Below are positions 8,549 through 14,844 of a stretch of 64,000 bases of DNA, piece by piece (positions within the stretch are counted from its first letter, which is position 1; every line of letters starts with the position of its first letter). Position numbers and translations under genes: made by a program. The notes below the pieces were generated by a model. That model was not told the origin of the DNA. It saw only the letters and a list, made by a program, of their open reading frames with translations, and ran no database searches. This DNA is from CAWBUW01 sp963792075 (GTDB lineage: Bacteria; Chloroflexota; Anaerolineae; Anaerolineales; UBA4823), in assembly GCA_963792075.1 (NCBI GenBank), contig CAWBUW010000007.1, positions 992,001 through 1,056,000 of the forward strand, written 5' to 3'.

Positions 8549-9439
8549 ATGCAAAAAATAATCCCCCATTTATGGTTCGACAAAGAAGCCATCGAGGCAG
8601 CGGATTTTTACGTCTCCACGTTTCCCAAATCGAAGATCAAGAACAGCTCAAAAATCAACGATACTCCTTCGGGCAGGGTCGATATTGTGAACTTTGAGCT
8701 TTTGGGATTGGAATTCCAGGCCATCAGCGCCGGTCCGCTTTTCAAGTTCAATCCGTCCGTATCGTTCCATGTCCCATGTAAAACAAAAGATGAAGTGGAC
8801 GCCATCTGGAATAAGCTCTTGCCGGGTGGGCAGGTGCTCATGGAGCTTGGAGCCTACCCTTTCAGCGAACGATATGGCTGGATACAGGATAGGTACGGGC
8901 TTTCCTGGCAAATCATTTATCACAGTGGACCCGGCGTAAAACAGAAGATCACTCCGGTGATGCTGTTCGTGGGCAGCGTATGCGGCAAGGCGGAAGAAGC
9001 CATCCATTTGTGGGCCTCCGTGTTCCGTGAAGCGAAAGTCGATTCGATCCAGCGTTACGGCAAAGGCGAGGCACCGGACAAAGAGGGTACGGTAAGATAT
9101 GCTGCTTTTTCGCTGTTCGGCCAGGAATTCGGAGCCATGGACAGCGCGCAGGATCATCGCTTCGCTTTCAATGAGGCCATTTCCTTTATCGTAAGCTGTG
9201 ATACTCAAGACGAAATTGACCGCTATTGGCATGGACTCTCTGCCGTGCCTGAAGCGGAGCAGTGCGGCTGGCTCAAAGACAAATTCGGCTTTTCGTGGCA
9301 GGTGGTACCTTCGAACATGGGAGAGCTGCTGGGAGGCAGCGACCAGGAAAAAACCGACCGCGTGACGCAAGCATTTCTAGCCATGAAGAAATTTGACATG
9401 GCAAAATTGCAGGAAGCATACGACGGGAAAAGACCCTAA
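8549..9439 (+). CDS. Tandem VOC / PhnB-like domain protein
   Basis: 296 aa, ATG start with AAGGAT about 9 bases upstream. Two PhnB-type VOC modules: residues 1-128 (IPHLWFDKEAIEAADFYVST ... YGWIQDRYGLSWQIIYH) and about 133-255 (TPVMLFVGSVCGKAEEAIHL ... CGWLKDKFGFSWQVVPS). The pattern D-R/K-Y/F-G-L/F-S-W-Q closes each unit. It has often been labelled 3-demethylubiquinone-9 3-methyltransferase by transfer, which is misleading; these are metal-binding VOC folds of mostly unknown reaction. The C-terminal ~35 residues are helical. The stop TAA is inside the second 33-bp palindrome, so R-P is repeat-encoded, exactly as in ywbE. Confidence 0.85.
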   Translation: MQKIIPHLWFDKEAIEAADFYVSTFPKSKIKNSSKINDTPSGRVDIVNFELLGLEFQAISAGPLFKFNPSVSFHVPCKTKDEVDAIWNKLLPGGQVLMELGAYPFSERYGWIQDRYGLSWQIIYHSGPGVKQKITPVMLFVGSVCGKAEEAIHLWASVFREAKVDSIQRYGKGEAPDKEGTVRYAAFSLFGQEFGAMDSAQDHRFAFNEAISFIVSCDTQDEIDRYWHGLSAVPEAEQCGWLKDKFGFSWQVVPSNMGELLGGSDQEKTDRVTQAFLAMKKFDMAKLQEAYDGKRP

Positions 9440-9463
9440 AGGTTTTAAAAACCTTTAGGGTCT
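9431..9463. terminator. 33-bp palindrome, copy 2 (bidirectional terminator-like)
   Basis: Identical to 3745-3777. It sits exactly between two convergent genes: it contains the stop of the VOC gene and abuts the stop (9464-9466, minus strand) of the last phage-cassette gene. Placement favours bidirectional termination. Confidence 0.75.
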
Positions 9464-9931
9464 TTACCCGTACACCACCGTCACCACCAGGTCCGCGCCT
9501 GCCGTCGAGCTGCCTACCTGGTCCACGTCGATCGTTAAATATTCCCCCGCCGCCCAGGTGGGCTGCTCCACCGTACTGCTGTAGCCCGCATTCGCCCCCG
9601 CTGCCACCTGGGGGCGGGTCGTCTGGCTCGTGAAGATGGTCGTGCCATTTTTATGCACATCCACGATCAGCGCTGCGCCCAGCGGCGCCGTCCCCACCGC
9701 CAGGTGCACTTCGCCAATCGTCACCCCATTCCCGCTGCGGTTGTAGAAACGCAGCACGCCGCTGCCCACGCTCAGTGTACCGCTGAGCGTATGCCTTAAC
9801 TGCTGCTGGTAAGCCCCTCCGCCCGCCAGCACCAGCTCCAGCCGGCCGCTGGCATCCGTGCGCAGGGGGTGTGCCAAGCCCGCCTCATCCATCCCGATGG
9901 GCATGGGTTGGTCTCGCCTCGGCATCGTCAT
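9464..9931 (-). CDS. Phage-cassette hypothetical structural protein
   Basis: 155 aa, last gene of the minus-strand head cassette. The ATG at 9931 directly follows the upstream stop (TAG-ATG). The C-terminal ~110 residues are predicted all-beta, with conserved-looking GTLSVGSGVLRFYNRSGNG, VDVHKNGTTIF and AAGEYLTIDVDQVGSSTAGA. This pattern is common in small virion beta-sandwich or decoration/fibre-type proteins. No specific family is recognised. Coupled translation and position suggest a virion component. Confidence 0.6.
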   Translation of the reverse strand: MTMPRRDQPMPIGMDEAGLAHPLRTDASGRLELVLAGGGAYQQQLRHTLSGTLSVGSGVLRFYNRSGNGVTIGEVHLAVGTAPLGAALIVDVHKNGTTIFTSQTTRPQVAAGANAGYSSTVEQPTWAAGEYLTIDVDQVGSSTAGADLVVTVVYG

Positions 9932-10669
9932 CTACGCCTCCACCCGCCGCAGGCGTTTCCGCTCCGGCATACCCCAGGGTGGGCGCTCCAGCCGCTTCTT
10001 CTTGAGCTCGTCCAGGTTGGCATCGAATTCCTGCATGAACTGGTCGCCCAGCCCCGCCAGCACCCCCACGTGGTACGCATCGATAAACCCCGGCTCCGTA
10101 CCGGCAGCCACGCTCAGCCCGCTCTCACGGCTGCGCAGCGCATACGCCGCACCGCCCATCTCCAGCAGGTGGAAGTGGTTCTTCGGCACCGTTGAGCCGG
10201 TCACCGCGGACCCGCTCCCGTACTCTTCGGGTGTCATGCCATCGATCGTATGCTCCAGGATGCCGTAATACAGCACGTAGTCATTCGCTGCCGGGAGGGT
10301 TGCGCCGGACACCTGGAAGCCGAAATGCGGCATGTACACCAGCGGGGGATTGGTGCTCCCCGCCGCATACCATACCCACCAGTCGGTGATCTTGTTCTCC
10401 GTGGTTGTGTTGGCAACCGTGCTCGCCGCGGGCCAGTGTAAATAAGCAACGTCGTTCGGCACCGTCAGCCCGCTCCAGGTGAACTCCAGGTCATACAGCC
10501 CGCCGTTTTTGAGCTGGGTCACCTTGCCCTCGATCCGTTCGAAAACCTGCCCGTAGCGCCAGACTGCCATGCGCAGGCAGCGGTCCAGCACCGCCGCGTC
10601 CCATTCATCAGCGGCGATGTCGCCCAACAGGTCCCGTAACCCTCCGATCAAGACACTGTAATCACTCAT
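9932..10669 (-). CDS. Phage head-tail adaptor-like protein
   Basis: 245 aa. The N-terminal helices (YSVLIGGLRDLLGDIAADEW ... LDRCLRMAVWRYGQVFERIE) and overall plan resemble the 225-aa product at 13210-13887: a helical start, a beta middle, then a long helical C-terminus (AYALRSRESGLSVAAG, MQEFDANLDELKKKRLER). Such gp6/adaptor-type proteins sit beneath the portal. The start at 10669 lacks a strong Shine-Dalgarno, and its natural upstream partner is now separated by the IS110 pair, so expression may depend on read-through. Assignment as adaptor is inference. Confidence 0.55.
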   Translation of the reverse strand: MSDYSVLIGGLRDLLGDIAADEWDAAVLDRCLRMAVWRYGQVFERIEGKVTQLKNGGLYDLEFTWSGLTVPNDVAYLHWPAASTVANTTTENKITDWWVWYAAGSTNPPLVYMPHFGFQVSGATLPAANDYVLYYGILEHTIDGMTPEEYGSGSAVTGSTVPKNHFHLLEMGGAAYALRSRESGLSVAAGTEPGFIDAYHVGVLAGLGDQFMQEFDANLDELKKKRLERPPWGMPERKRLRRVEA

Positions 10670-10712
10670 TCTGATGGGTTACCTTTTTAATTTTCACCAC
10701 AGAGCAACTGTG

Positions 10713-11681
10713 TTAGAAGTCAAGGGTCTGGCCTGAAACGAGAGGAGAACGCCAGGGAGAATGAGAGCGCAAGATCGCATTCAAGATGACGAGGAGCTTT
10801 CGCATGCAAGCTACCAGAGCGACTTTTTTAAGTTTGCCTGCTTTGAGCAGGGATTGATAGAACTTTCGGATCACAGGATTAAAGCGAGTGGCAGATAACG
10901 TCGCCATATACAGGACATTACGCACAGCCGAACGACCACCGTGGATGCGGCGTTTGCCGGAGTGGCGACCGCTGTCATGGTTGAGGGGTGCAACGCCGAC
11001 TAAGGCAGCGATCTCTTTGCGGTCCAGCGTGCCAAGCTCAGGGAGCTCGGCCAGGAGCGTAAAGGCGGTGACGTTCCCCACCCCAGGCACACTGCGCAGC
11101 AAATCCCCTTTTTCTTTCCACAAGGGGGATCCCTGGGTGAAATCATCGAGCTCTTCATCCAGCTTACGGATGGCGGATTTCAACCAGTCCAGGTGCTCAT
11201 GGATCATTTTACGCACTGGTTTTGGGGCGGTGGACAGGCGATTCTGTTCAGCAACGTGCATTTCCAGGAGTTGGCGACGTCGATTCACCAGGGCAGCCAA
11301 CTCCTGCTCCGCAGGACTGGGCAGCACAGACGGCTCCGGTCGCACCGCTTCAGCAAACCGGGCTAATAGTTGGGCGTCCAAGCGATCGGTCTTGGCCAAT
11401 TGGCCAATCGACTTGGCAAACTCTCGCACCCGCCCAGGATTGACCCGGGCGACCTGGAAGCCAGCCGCATACAACTCCGCCAACGCCAGGCCTTCAAACC
11501 CACCGGTGGATTCCAACACGATCAGCGTGGGCTTCAACTCTGCGAGCTTCTCTTTCAGACTGGATAAACCAGTGGGGCTGTTTTCCACTGCCCAGGTCGC
11601 ACCACTGGCGCCAGCTCCGATATCGAGACGCTCTTTTGATACATCGATGCCCACAAATAAGGAGGTTGATACTTCAGCCAT
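10713..11681 (-). CDS. IS110-family transposase (DEDD recombinase)
   Basis: 322 aa. The N-terminal RuvC-like DEDD domain begins FVGIDVSKERLDIG (first Asp). It continues LIVLESTGGFEGLAL (Glu) and AKTDRLDAQLLARFA (two Asp), the four catalytic acids of the family. A coiled-coil stretch at about residues 120-190 follows. The Transposase_20 domain has LLRSVPGVGNVTAFTLLAEL, ALVGVAPLNHDSG and RSAVRNVLYMATLSA with the conserved Ser. It catalyses RNA-guided insertion and excision of its own element. Length is typical and the gene appears intact. Confidence 0.95.
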   Translation of the reverse strand: MAEVSTSLFVGIDVSKERLDIGAGASGATWAVENSPTGLSSLKEKLAELKPTLIVLESTGGFEGLALAELYAAGFQVARVNPGRVREFAKSIGQLAKTDRLDAQLLARFAEAVRPEPSVLPSPAEQELAALVNRRRQLLEMHVAEQNRLSTAPKPVRKMIHEHLDWLKSAIRKLDEELDDFTQGSPLWKEKGDLLRSVPGVGNVTAFTLLAELPELGTLDRKEIAALVGVAPLNHDSGRHSGKRRIHGGRSAVRNVLYMATLSATRFNPVIRKFYQSLLKAGKLKKVALVACMRKLLVILNAILRSHSPWRSPLVSGQTLDF

Positions 11682-11850
11682 TTTTTCTGCACCTCAAAGA
11701 GCAATTTCAGCCCATTCTAGCAGAATACGGGCTCTGTGGCCCACACAACTGTTCGGGCTGTTTGAGAAACAGGGACGGCGACCCATGCTCTGTGACGGTC
11801 TCAGAACCCAGACACGACCGGCCTGCCGCCCCCAATGCCTATCATACTAG
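11682..11850 (-). ncRNA. Candidate bridge RNA region, left IS110 copy
   Basis: The 169-bp conserved 5' non-coding end of the element, in the position of the bridge RNA of IS110-group elements such as IS621. It is the mirror image of 12007-12176 in the other copy. No transcript boundary can be read directly; the call rests on location, size and the guide-like matches described for the right copy. Confidence 0.5.
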
Positions 11851-12006
11851 ACACAGAGTTCACAGAGAAGAAAAAGAAGAAGAGAGAAGACGTAGAGAAC
11901 CTTCAGAGCAGAAGCTGTTTTTTTTATTTCTTTCTTACTCCTCTTACTCTCTGCGCTCTCTGTGTCTCTGTGGTAAACCTCCGGGTTTTCTCTGTGAACT
12001 CTGTGT
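11851..12006. repeat. Spacer between IS copies: two inverted CTCTGTG-type repeats
   Basis: The ends (ACACAGAGTTCACAGAGAA at 11851-11869 and its complement at 11988-12006) are inverted copies of a CTCTGTG repeat. The interior holds purine-rich GAAGAAAAAGAAG-type sequence and a third related unit, CTCTGTGTCTCTGTGGT, near 11957-11973. No gene is evident. Confidence 0.7.
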
Positions 12007-12176
12007 CTAGTATGATAGGCATTGGGGGCGGCAGGCCGGTCGTGTCTGGGTTCTGAGACCGTCACAGAGCATGGGTCGCCGTCCCTGTTTCTCAAACAGC
12101 CCGAACAGTTGTGTGGGCCACAGAGCCCGTATTCTGCTAGAATGGGCTGAAATTGCTCTTTGAGGTGCAGAAAAAA
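12007..12176 (+). ncRNA. Candidate bridge RNA region, right IS110 copy
   Basis: 170-bp 5' non-coding end conserved between both copies. It contains CCACAGAG (12118-12125), complementary to the right half of the target (CTCTGTGG), and CACAGAG at 12063-12069. It also contains CTGCTAGAAT (12134-12143), resembling the circular donor junction GTTG-CT-AGTAT. These are the pairings expected of target- and donor-binding loops, but loop structure was not modelled. Confidence 0.5.
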
Positions 12177-13145
12177 ATGGCTGAAGTATCAACCTCCTTA
12201 TTTGTGGGCATCGATGTATCAAAAGAGCGTCTCGATATCGGAGCTGGCGCCAGTGGTGCGACCTGGGCAGTGGAAAACAGCCCCACTGGTTTATCCAGTC
12301 TGAAAGAGAAGCTCGCAGAGTTGAAGCCCACGCTGATCGTGTTGGAATCCACCGGTGGGTTTGAAAGCCTGGCGTTGGCGGAGTTGTATGCGGCTGGCTT
12401 CCAGGTCGCCCGGGTCAATCCTGGGCGGGTGCGAGAGTTTGCCAAGTCGATTGGCCAATTGGCCAAGACCGATCGCTTGGACGCCCAACTATTAGCCCGG
12501 TTTGCTGAAGCGGTGCGACCGGAGCCGTCTGTGCTGCCCAGTCCTGCGGAGCAGGAGTTGGCTGCCCTGGTGAATCGACGTCGCCAACTCCTGGAAATGC
12601 ACGTTGCTGAACAGAATCGCCTGTCCACCGCCCCAAAACCAGTGCGTAAAATGATCCATGAGCACCTGGACTGGTTGAAATCCGCCATCCGTAAGCTGGA
12701 TGAAGAGCTCGATGATTTCACCCAGGGATCCCCCTTGTGGAAAGAAAAAGGGGATTTGCTGCGCAGTGTGCCTGGGGTGGGGAACGTCACCGCCTTTACG
12801 CTCCTGGCCGAGCTCCCTGAGCTTGGCACGCTGGACCGCAAAGAGATCGCTGCCTTAGTCGGCGTTGCACCCCTCAACCATGACAGCGGTCGCCACTCCG
12901 GCAAACGCCGCATCCACGGTGGTCGTTCGGCTGTGCGTAATGTCCTGTATATGGCGACGTTATCTGCCACTCGCTTTAATCCTGTGATCCGAAAGTTCTA
13001 TCAATCCCTGCTCAAAGCAGGCAAACTTAAAAAAGTCGCTCTGGTAGCTTGCATGCGAAAGCTCCTCGTCATCTTGAATGCGATCTTGCGCTCTCATTCT
13101 CCCTGGCGTTCTCCTCTCGCTTCAGGCCAGACCCTTGACTTCTAA
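12177..13145 (+). CDS. IS110-family transposase (DEDD recombinase), second copy
   Basis: 322 aa, near-identical to the left copy and in opposite orientation, differing at two residues (Ser for Gly after GGFE; Ala for Val near the end). The start ATG at 12177 mirrors the left copy; upstream in-frame codons belong to the non-coding end. It has the same DEDD catalytic acids and Transposase_20 domain, and is intact. Such high identity implies a recent duplication or gene conversion between the arms. Confidence 0.95.
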   Translation: MAEVSTSLFVGIDVSKERLDIGAGASGATWAVENSPTGLSSLKEKLAELKPTLIVLESTGGFESLALAELYAAGFQVARVNPGRVREFAKSIGQLAKTDRLDAQLLARFAEAVRPEPSVLPSPAEQELAALVNRRRQLLEMHVAEQNRLSTAPKPVRKMIHEHLDWLKSAIRKLDEELDDFTQGSPLWKEKGDLLRSVPGVGNVTAFTLLAELPELGTLDRKEIAALVGVAPLNHDSGRHSGKRRIHGGRSAVRNVLYMATLSATRFNPVIRKFYQSLLKAGKLKKVALVACMRKLLVILNAILRSHSPWRSPLASGQTLDF

Positions 13146-13209
13146 CACAGTTGCTCTGTGGTGAGTCCTCTGTTTTCTTTCTGGCCGGGCTGGGTAGTTA
13201 CGATCGGTA

Positions 13210-13887
13210 TTAATAAATTCTGTCCTTGCTATCCATCTTCCAGCCTCCCGTCCAACCGCCGGGCGCACTCTCCTGCAACACCTGCTGGATACGCTCCCGG
13301 TACACCTGCTCCGCCCGCAGCGCGTTAAATCCCAGGGCATGCAAGACATCGGCTTTTCTCTGGACGTCCATCTCTTCGCTCAGTTCCAGCGAGCTCAAGG
13401 CCTTCCAATGCACGAACAGCCTGACCAGCTCCAGGTGCTTCTCTGGGATGGTCAGGGTGGTGCTCTCCAGGCTCGGATACGTGTGCTCAGACAGGTAAGT
13501 GAACCCAATGCTGTCGCTTGCATTCGACGGAGTTTGCCCCAGCACCAACGTCAGCGAGTATCCCTCCAGGCGCAGGTCGTAATATGCGCCGCCATAGAAA
13601 TCCGCCTGGCGCTCGTCCTTGCGCCTCAACATCGTCGGCGGCTCGTTCCCGGTGGGGTACTCCACCCCCAGCACGCCATGCACGATCGTCACCGCCGCTT
13701 CTGCATACACCACGTAGCTCCGCGTCCCTGCCACGGTATGCCAGGTCGCCGTCCGGGGATAGGGAAAGTGCAGGCTGTAATCATACACGGCCTGTTTCGT
13801 CCACTCATCCACCTGGCTGTCCGGGAATGCCGTTGCATCCGTCAACAACTTACGCATCCCCAGCCTCAGCTCCGCTTTCGTGGTCAT
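13210..13887 (-). CDS. Phage head-tail connector/adaptor-like protein
   Basis: 225 aa. The ATG at 13887 overlaps the upstream stop (ATGA), so the two are translationally coupled. The helical N-terminus (LRLGMRKLLTDATAFPDSQV, DEWTKQAVYDYSLHFPY) is followed by a beta section (WHTVAGTRSYVVYAEAAVTI) and a helical C-terminus (LELVRLFVHWKALSSLEL, VLHALGFNALRAEQVYRERI). This is the plan of gp6-type adaptors next to the portal. It is paralogous in layout to the 245-aa gene on the far side of the IS pair, which suggests the insertion split a single operon at this intergenic point. Confidence 0.6.
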   Translation of the reverse strand: MTTKAELRLGMRKLLTDATAFPDSQVDEWTKQAVYDYSLHFPYPRTATWHTVAGTRSYVVYAEAAVTIVHGVLGVEYPTGNEPPTMLRRKDERQADFYGGAYYDLRLEGYSLTLVLGQTPSNASDSIGFTYLSEHTYPSLESTTLTIPEKHLELVRLFVHWKALSSLELSEEMDVQRKADVLHALGFNALRAEQVYRERIQQVLQESAPGGWTGGWKMDSKDRIY

Positions 13888-14093
13888 CGCTTACGTCCCT
13901 GCTTTTTCTCAGGATCGCGCTTCCTCCGAGGGAGGGTATTCGTTTCGCTGGCTTCGCCGCAGGTAGAGCTTGCGGCATCATACGCCACCTGCTTCCCGCC
14001 CAAGAGAGTCAGGTGAATTTTCGTTTCGCTTACTTGCTCAAAAGCAAGGATCGGAACGTCAATTCCGAGCGCCCGGACAGCTTGATACAACAA
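13884..14093 (-). CDS. Small phage-cassette protein
   Basis: 69 aa from the TTG at 14093; another in-frame TTG lies one codon upstream, at 14096. The first half forms strands (ALGIDVPILAFEQ, KIHLTLLGGKQVAYDA). The tail is strongly basic (LPRRKRDPEKKQGRKR), suggesting nucleic-acid or scaffold contact. The ATGA overlap with the following 225-aa gene supports it being real. No family is recognised. Start choice is uncertain because no good Shine-Dalgarno is visible. Confidence 0.5.
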   Translation of the reverse strand: MLYQAVRALGIDVPILAFEQVSETKIHLTLLGGKQVAYDAASSTCGEASETNTLPRRKRDPEKKQGRKR

Positions 14094-14118
14094 AATAGTG
14101 TTCTTCCATATTCCACTC

Positions 14119-14400
14119 CTACACCATCCCCACGATCAACCAGCAGACCCCCTCCCCATTCACCGCCGCATCGACCCAAAGGTTAGCCAGGTCATGCACG
14201 TAGTCAAATTCTGCTGCGTCTCCCGCGCTCAGCTCGAACCCGTTGGCACTGCTCACGTCGCCGCTGCCATCGTTTCCCAGGTACACCAGCCCAGTATTGG
14301 CTGCCAGCGCCTTGACCAGCAGCGCTGCGTTCACGGCCTGGTCTCCCAAAGTCACGGCTGTCCCTGCCGTGGTCACTATTTTCTTCCCGGATACTGCCAT
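14119..14400 (-). CDS. Small phage-cassette structural protein
   Basis: 93 aa. The ATG at 14400 is preceded by AAGGAGCG with good spacing. It is small and mostly beta, rich in Gly/Ala (ALAANTGLVYLGNDGSGDVS, FELSAGDAAEFDYVHDL). Its layout resembles small capsid decoration or receptor-type beta proteins of phage head regions, but no family is recognised. It lies between the 118-aa gene and the 69-aa gene of the same strand; a strong hairpin lies just upstream of its Shine-Dalgarno. Confidence 0.6.
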   Translation of the reverse strand: MAVSGKKIVTTAGTAVTLGDQAVNAALLVKALAANTGLVYLGNDGSGDVSSANGFELSAGDAAEFDYVHDLANLWVDAAVNGEGVCWLIVGMV

Positions 14401-14425
14401 CGTTTCGCTCCTTCTTAAAGAGAAT

Positions 14426-14460
14426 AAGTGGGTTTGGGGGCAAAGCCCCCAAACCTACTT
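14426..14460. terminator. Hairpin, GC-AAA-GC apex
   Basis: AAGTGGGTTTGGGGGC and GCCCCCAAACCTACTT with an AAA loop and a single mismatch. It lies between two cassette genes on the minus strand, so it may partially terminate or set an mRNA end inside the head operon. Confidence 0.6.
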
Positions 14461-14466
14461 TATTAC

Positions 14467-14823
14467 CTAACCCTCGAGATACGTCAGCGCCAAAGTCACG
14501 TTGGCGGCCGCGGTTCCCGAAGAACCATCGTAATCCAGCGTGATGAGCACCACATCGCCACCGGCGATGTGTGGGTACTGCGCGCCCGGAAAGTCAGCCT
14601 TCCCCTTCTCCACCGGGTTCCCGCTGTCCCCGATCGTGCATGCCGCCAGGTAAGCGTCATCGTCCTCCGGAGTGCCGATCTTCAAGGTCGCATCGCTGTC
14701 GTTCGTCGCCACCGCGCTCACGTGGATCAGCGTCATACCACACTCCGCGGTCCACTTGGGCGTAACGTTCGCTGCCAGTGTTCCCGGGATATGGATCGTT
14801 TGTAAGATCCGGTTACCTTGCAT
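14467..14823 (-). CDS. Small phage-cassette structural protein
   Basis: 118 aa immediately downstream of the capsid gene on the minus strand, the usual place for a decoration protein. The sequence is beta-rich (ILQTIHIPGTLAANVTPKWT, MTLIHVSAVATNDSDATLKI, GGDVVLITLDYDGSSGTAAA), without helices or membrane segments. The name is not assignable by family. Its position directly after the capsid fusion suggests it binds the capsid, but this is inference. Confidence 0.6.
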   Translation of the reverse strand: MQGNRILQTIHIPGTLAANVTPKWTAECGMTLIHVSAVATNDSDATLKIGTPEDDDAYLAACTIGDSGNPVEKGKADFPGAQYPHIAGGDVVLITLDYDGSSGTAAANVTLALTYLEG

Positions 14824-14844
14824 TGCGTTCCTCCATCCTTCTCG

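Larger units (their letters stand above)
10705..11850 (-). mobile_element. IS110-family insertion sequence, left copy
   Basis: 1146 bp. Boundaries were inferred by removing the element: the flanks TCACCACAGAG and ACACAGAGTTCACAGAG then rejoin into one intact repeat. The shared dinucleotide at both junctions is CT (AG on the plus strand, at 10703-10704 and 11849-11850). A CT core, no terminal inverted repeats, and a long 5' plus short 3' non-coding end fit the IS110 group. Confidence 0.85.
12007..13153 (+). mobile_element. IS110-family insertion sequence, right copy
   Basis: 1147 bp. The left junction reads AACTCTGTGT-CT-AGTATGATAGG and the right junction ACACAGTTG-CT-CTGTGGTGA. Deleting the element restores AACTCTGTGT-CT-CTGTGGTGA, a continuous copy of the intergenic repeat. 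The CT dinucleotides (12007-12008 and 13154-13155) are the presumed crossover core. Confidence 0.85.
10694..13164. repeat. 2.47-kb palindrome formed by two inverted IS110 copies
   Basis: The arms 10694-11869 and 11988-13164 are near-identical inverted copies around a 118-bp loop (11870-11987). The encoded transposases differ at two residues (GGFEG/GGFES and SPLVSG/SPLASG). The only indel noticed is one A before the right copy's ATG. The arms include IS plus the remnants of a CTCTGTG-type repeat on both sides. Confidence 0.9.

Noticed and set aside
3745..9463. The two 33-bp palindromes as phage attachment sites
   Set aside because: They are perfect palindromes overlapping stop codons, no integrase lies between or beside them, and the head cassette lies outside the bracket.
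10888..11850. Plus-strand 320-codon frame through the left IS110
   Set aside because: Complement of the transposase; both copies show the same shadow on the opposite strand and no domain.
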